Assembly: GCA_910584695.1 (NCBI GenBank) | Contig: CAJUBR010000125.1 | Location: 1 to 5,460 of the forward strand | Reading direction: 5' to 3' | Length of the DNA stretch: 5,460 nt | Source of the DNA: an uncultured Lachnospiraceae bacterium | GTDB lineage: Bacteria; Bacillota; Clostridia; Lachnospirales; Lachnospiraceae | Shown here: piece by piece, positions 5,285 through 5,460 of the stretch | How the letters are laid out: the number at the start of each line of letters is the position of its first letter | Numbering within the stretch: the stretch's first letter is position 1 | Position numbers and translations under genes: made by a program | The notes under the pieces: generated by a model | The model's database searches: none | What the model was told of the DNA's origin: nothing | Seen by the model: only the letters and a program-made list of their open reading frames with translations

Positions 5285-5460
5285 TTAAAGATAAGGTAAA
5301 ATTTTCTTCATTACTTTCTCGTTTGTCTTATCCATCATGGTTGCTTTTCTAAGTTCTCTCTTCTTTTTAGCAGTCTTCTTAGTTAAAATATGACGCTTGT
5401 AAGCCTTATTTCTCTTTAATTTACCAGTTCCTGTTTTCTTAAAACGCTTAGCAGCTGCTC
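5285..5460 (-). CDS. rpmI: Large ribosomal subunit protein bL35, 5' end beyond window
   Basis: Read on the minus strand, the frame gives AAAKRFKKTGTGKLKRNKAY, then KRHILTKKTAKKKRELRK, then ends KKILPYL and TAA (5287-5285). Fifty-seven codons plus two bases of another are visible. About eight N-terminal residues of the usual 65 lie past position 5460, so the start is not seen. bL35 is a small, very basic 50S subunit protein. It precedes rplT by 27 nt in the conserved infC-rpmI-rplT operon and should be transcribed with it. No frameshift or odd residue is apparent. Confidence 0.96.
   Translation of the reverse strand, partial: AAAKRFKKTGTGKLKRNKAYKRHILTKKTAKKKRELRKATMMDKTNEKVMKKILPYL

Overview
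The window looks like chromosomal DNA of a low-to-moderate GC Clostridia member, most likely Lachnospiraceae-like. The reasons are an rpmI-rplT ribosomal pair with a typical clostridial L20, a long CBS-DRTGG-CBS family II pyrophosphatase, an AgrC/AgrA-class two-component system, and a tRNA-Leu without an encoded CCA. The taxonomic call is an inference from protein character, not from a search.

Layout, left to right. (1) 1-357 has no convincing protein gene. It holds several small palindromes at the far left (11-95), a possible 19-codon ORF (179-238, minus), a candidate leftward promoter (285-314), and directly upstream of that two identical 11-bp direct repeats on a 20-bp period (319-349). 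(2) 358-2425, minus strand, is a two-gene operon: a LytTR response regulator followed, one base after its stop, by a membrane GHKL histidine kinase. (3) 2426-2790 is a divergent intergenic region with one candidate promoter facing each way. (4) 2791-4440, plus strand, is a 549-residue manganese-dependent inorganic pyrophosphatase with a regulatory CBS-DRTGG-CBS insert, followed by its own terminator. (5) 4578-4710, minus strand, is a tRNA-Leu with anticodon AAG and a very strong terminator hairpin that also separates it from the convergent pyrophosphatase gene. (6) 4901-5460, minus strand, holds rplT (complete) and the 3' part of rpmI, the usual infC-rpmI-rplT order.

The right half is housekeeping: ribosomal proteins, a tRNA and pyrophosphate removal. 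The left half is a peptide-sensing type regulatory module. The kinase should sense an extracellular signal, probably a peptide, and phosphorylate the LytTR regulator, which binds paired direct repeats. The repeat pair just past the kinase gene matches the spacing and sequence class bound by LytTR regulators (FsrA type) and sits immediately upstream of a leftward promoter. The most attractive reading is that this system controls a transcript running left out of the window. No agrB or clear agrD gene is visible, so the signal and the target gene remain unknown.
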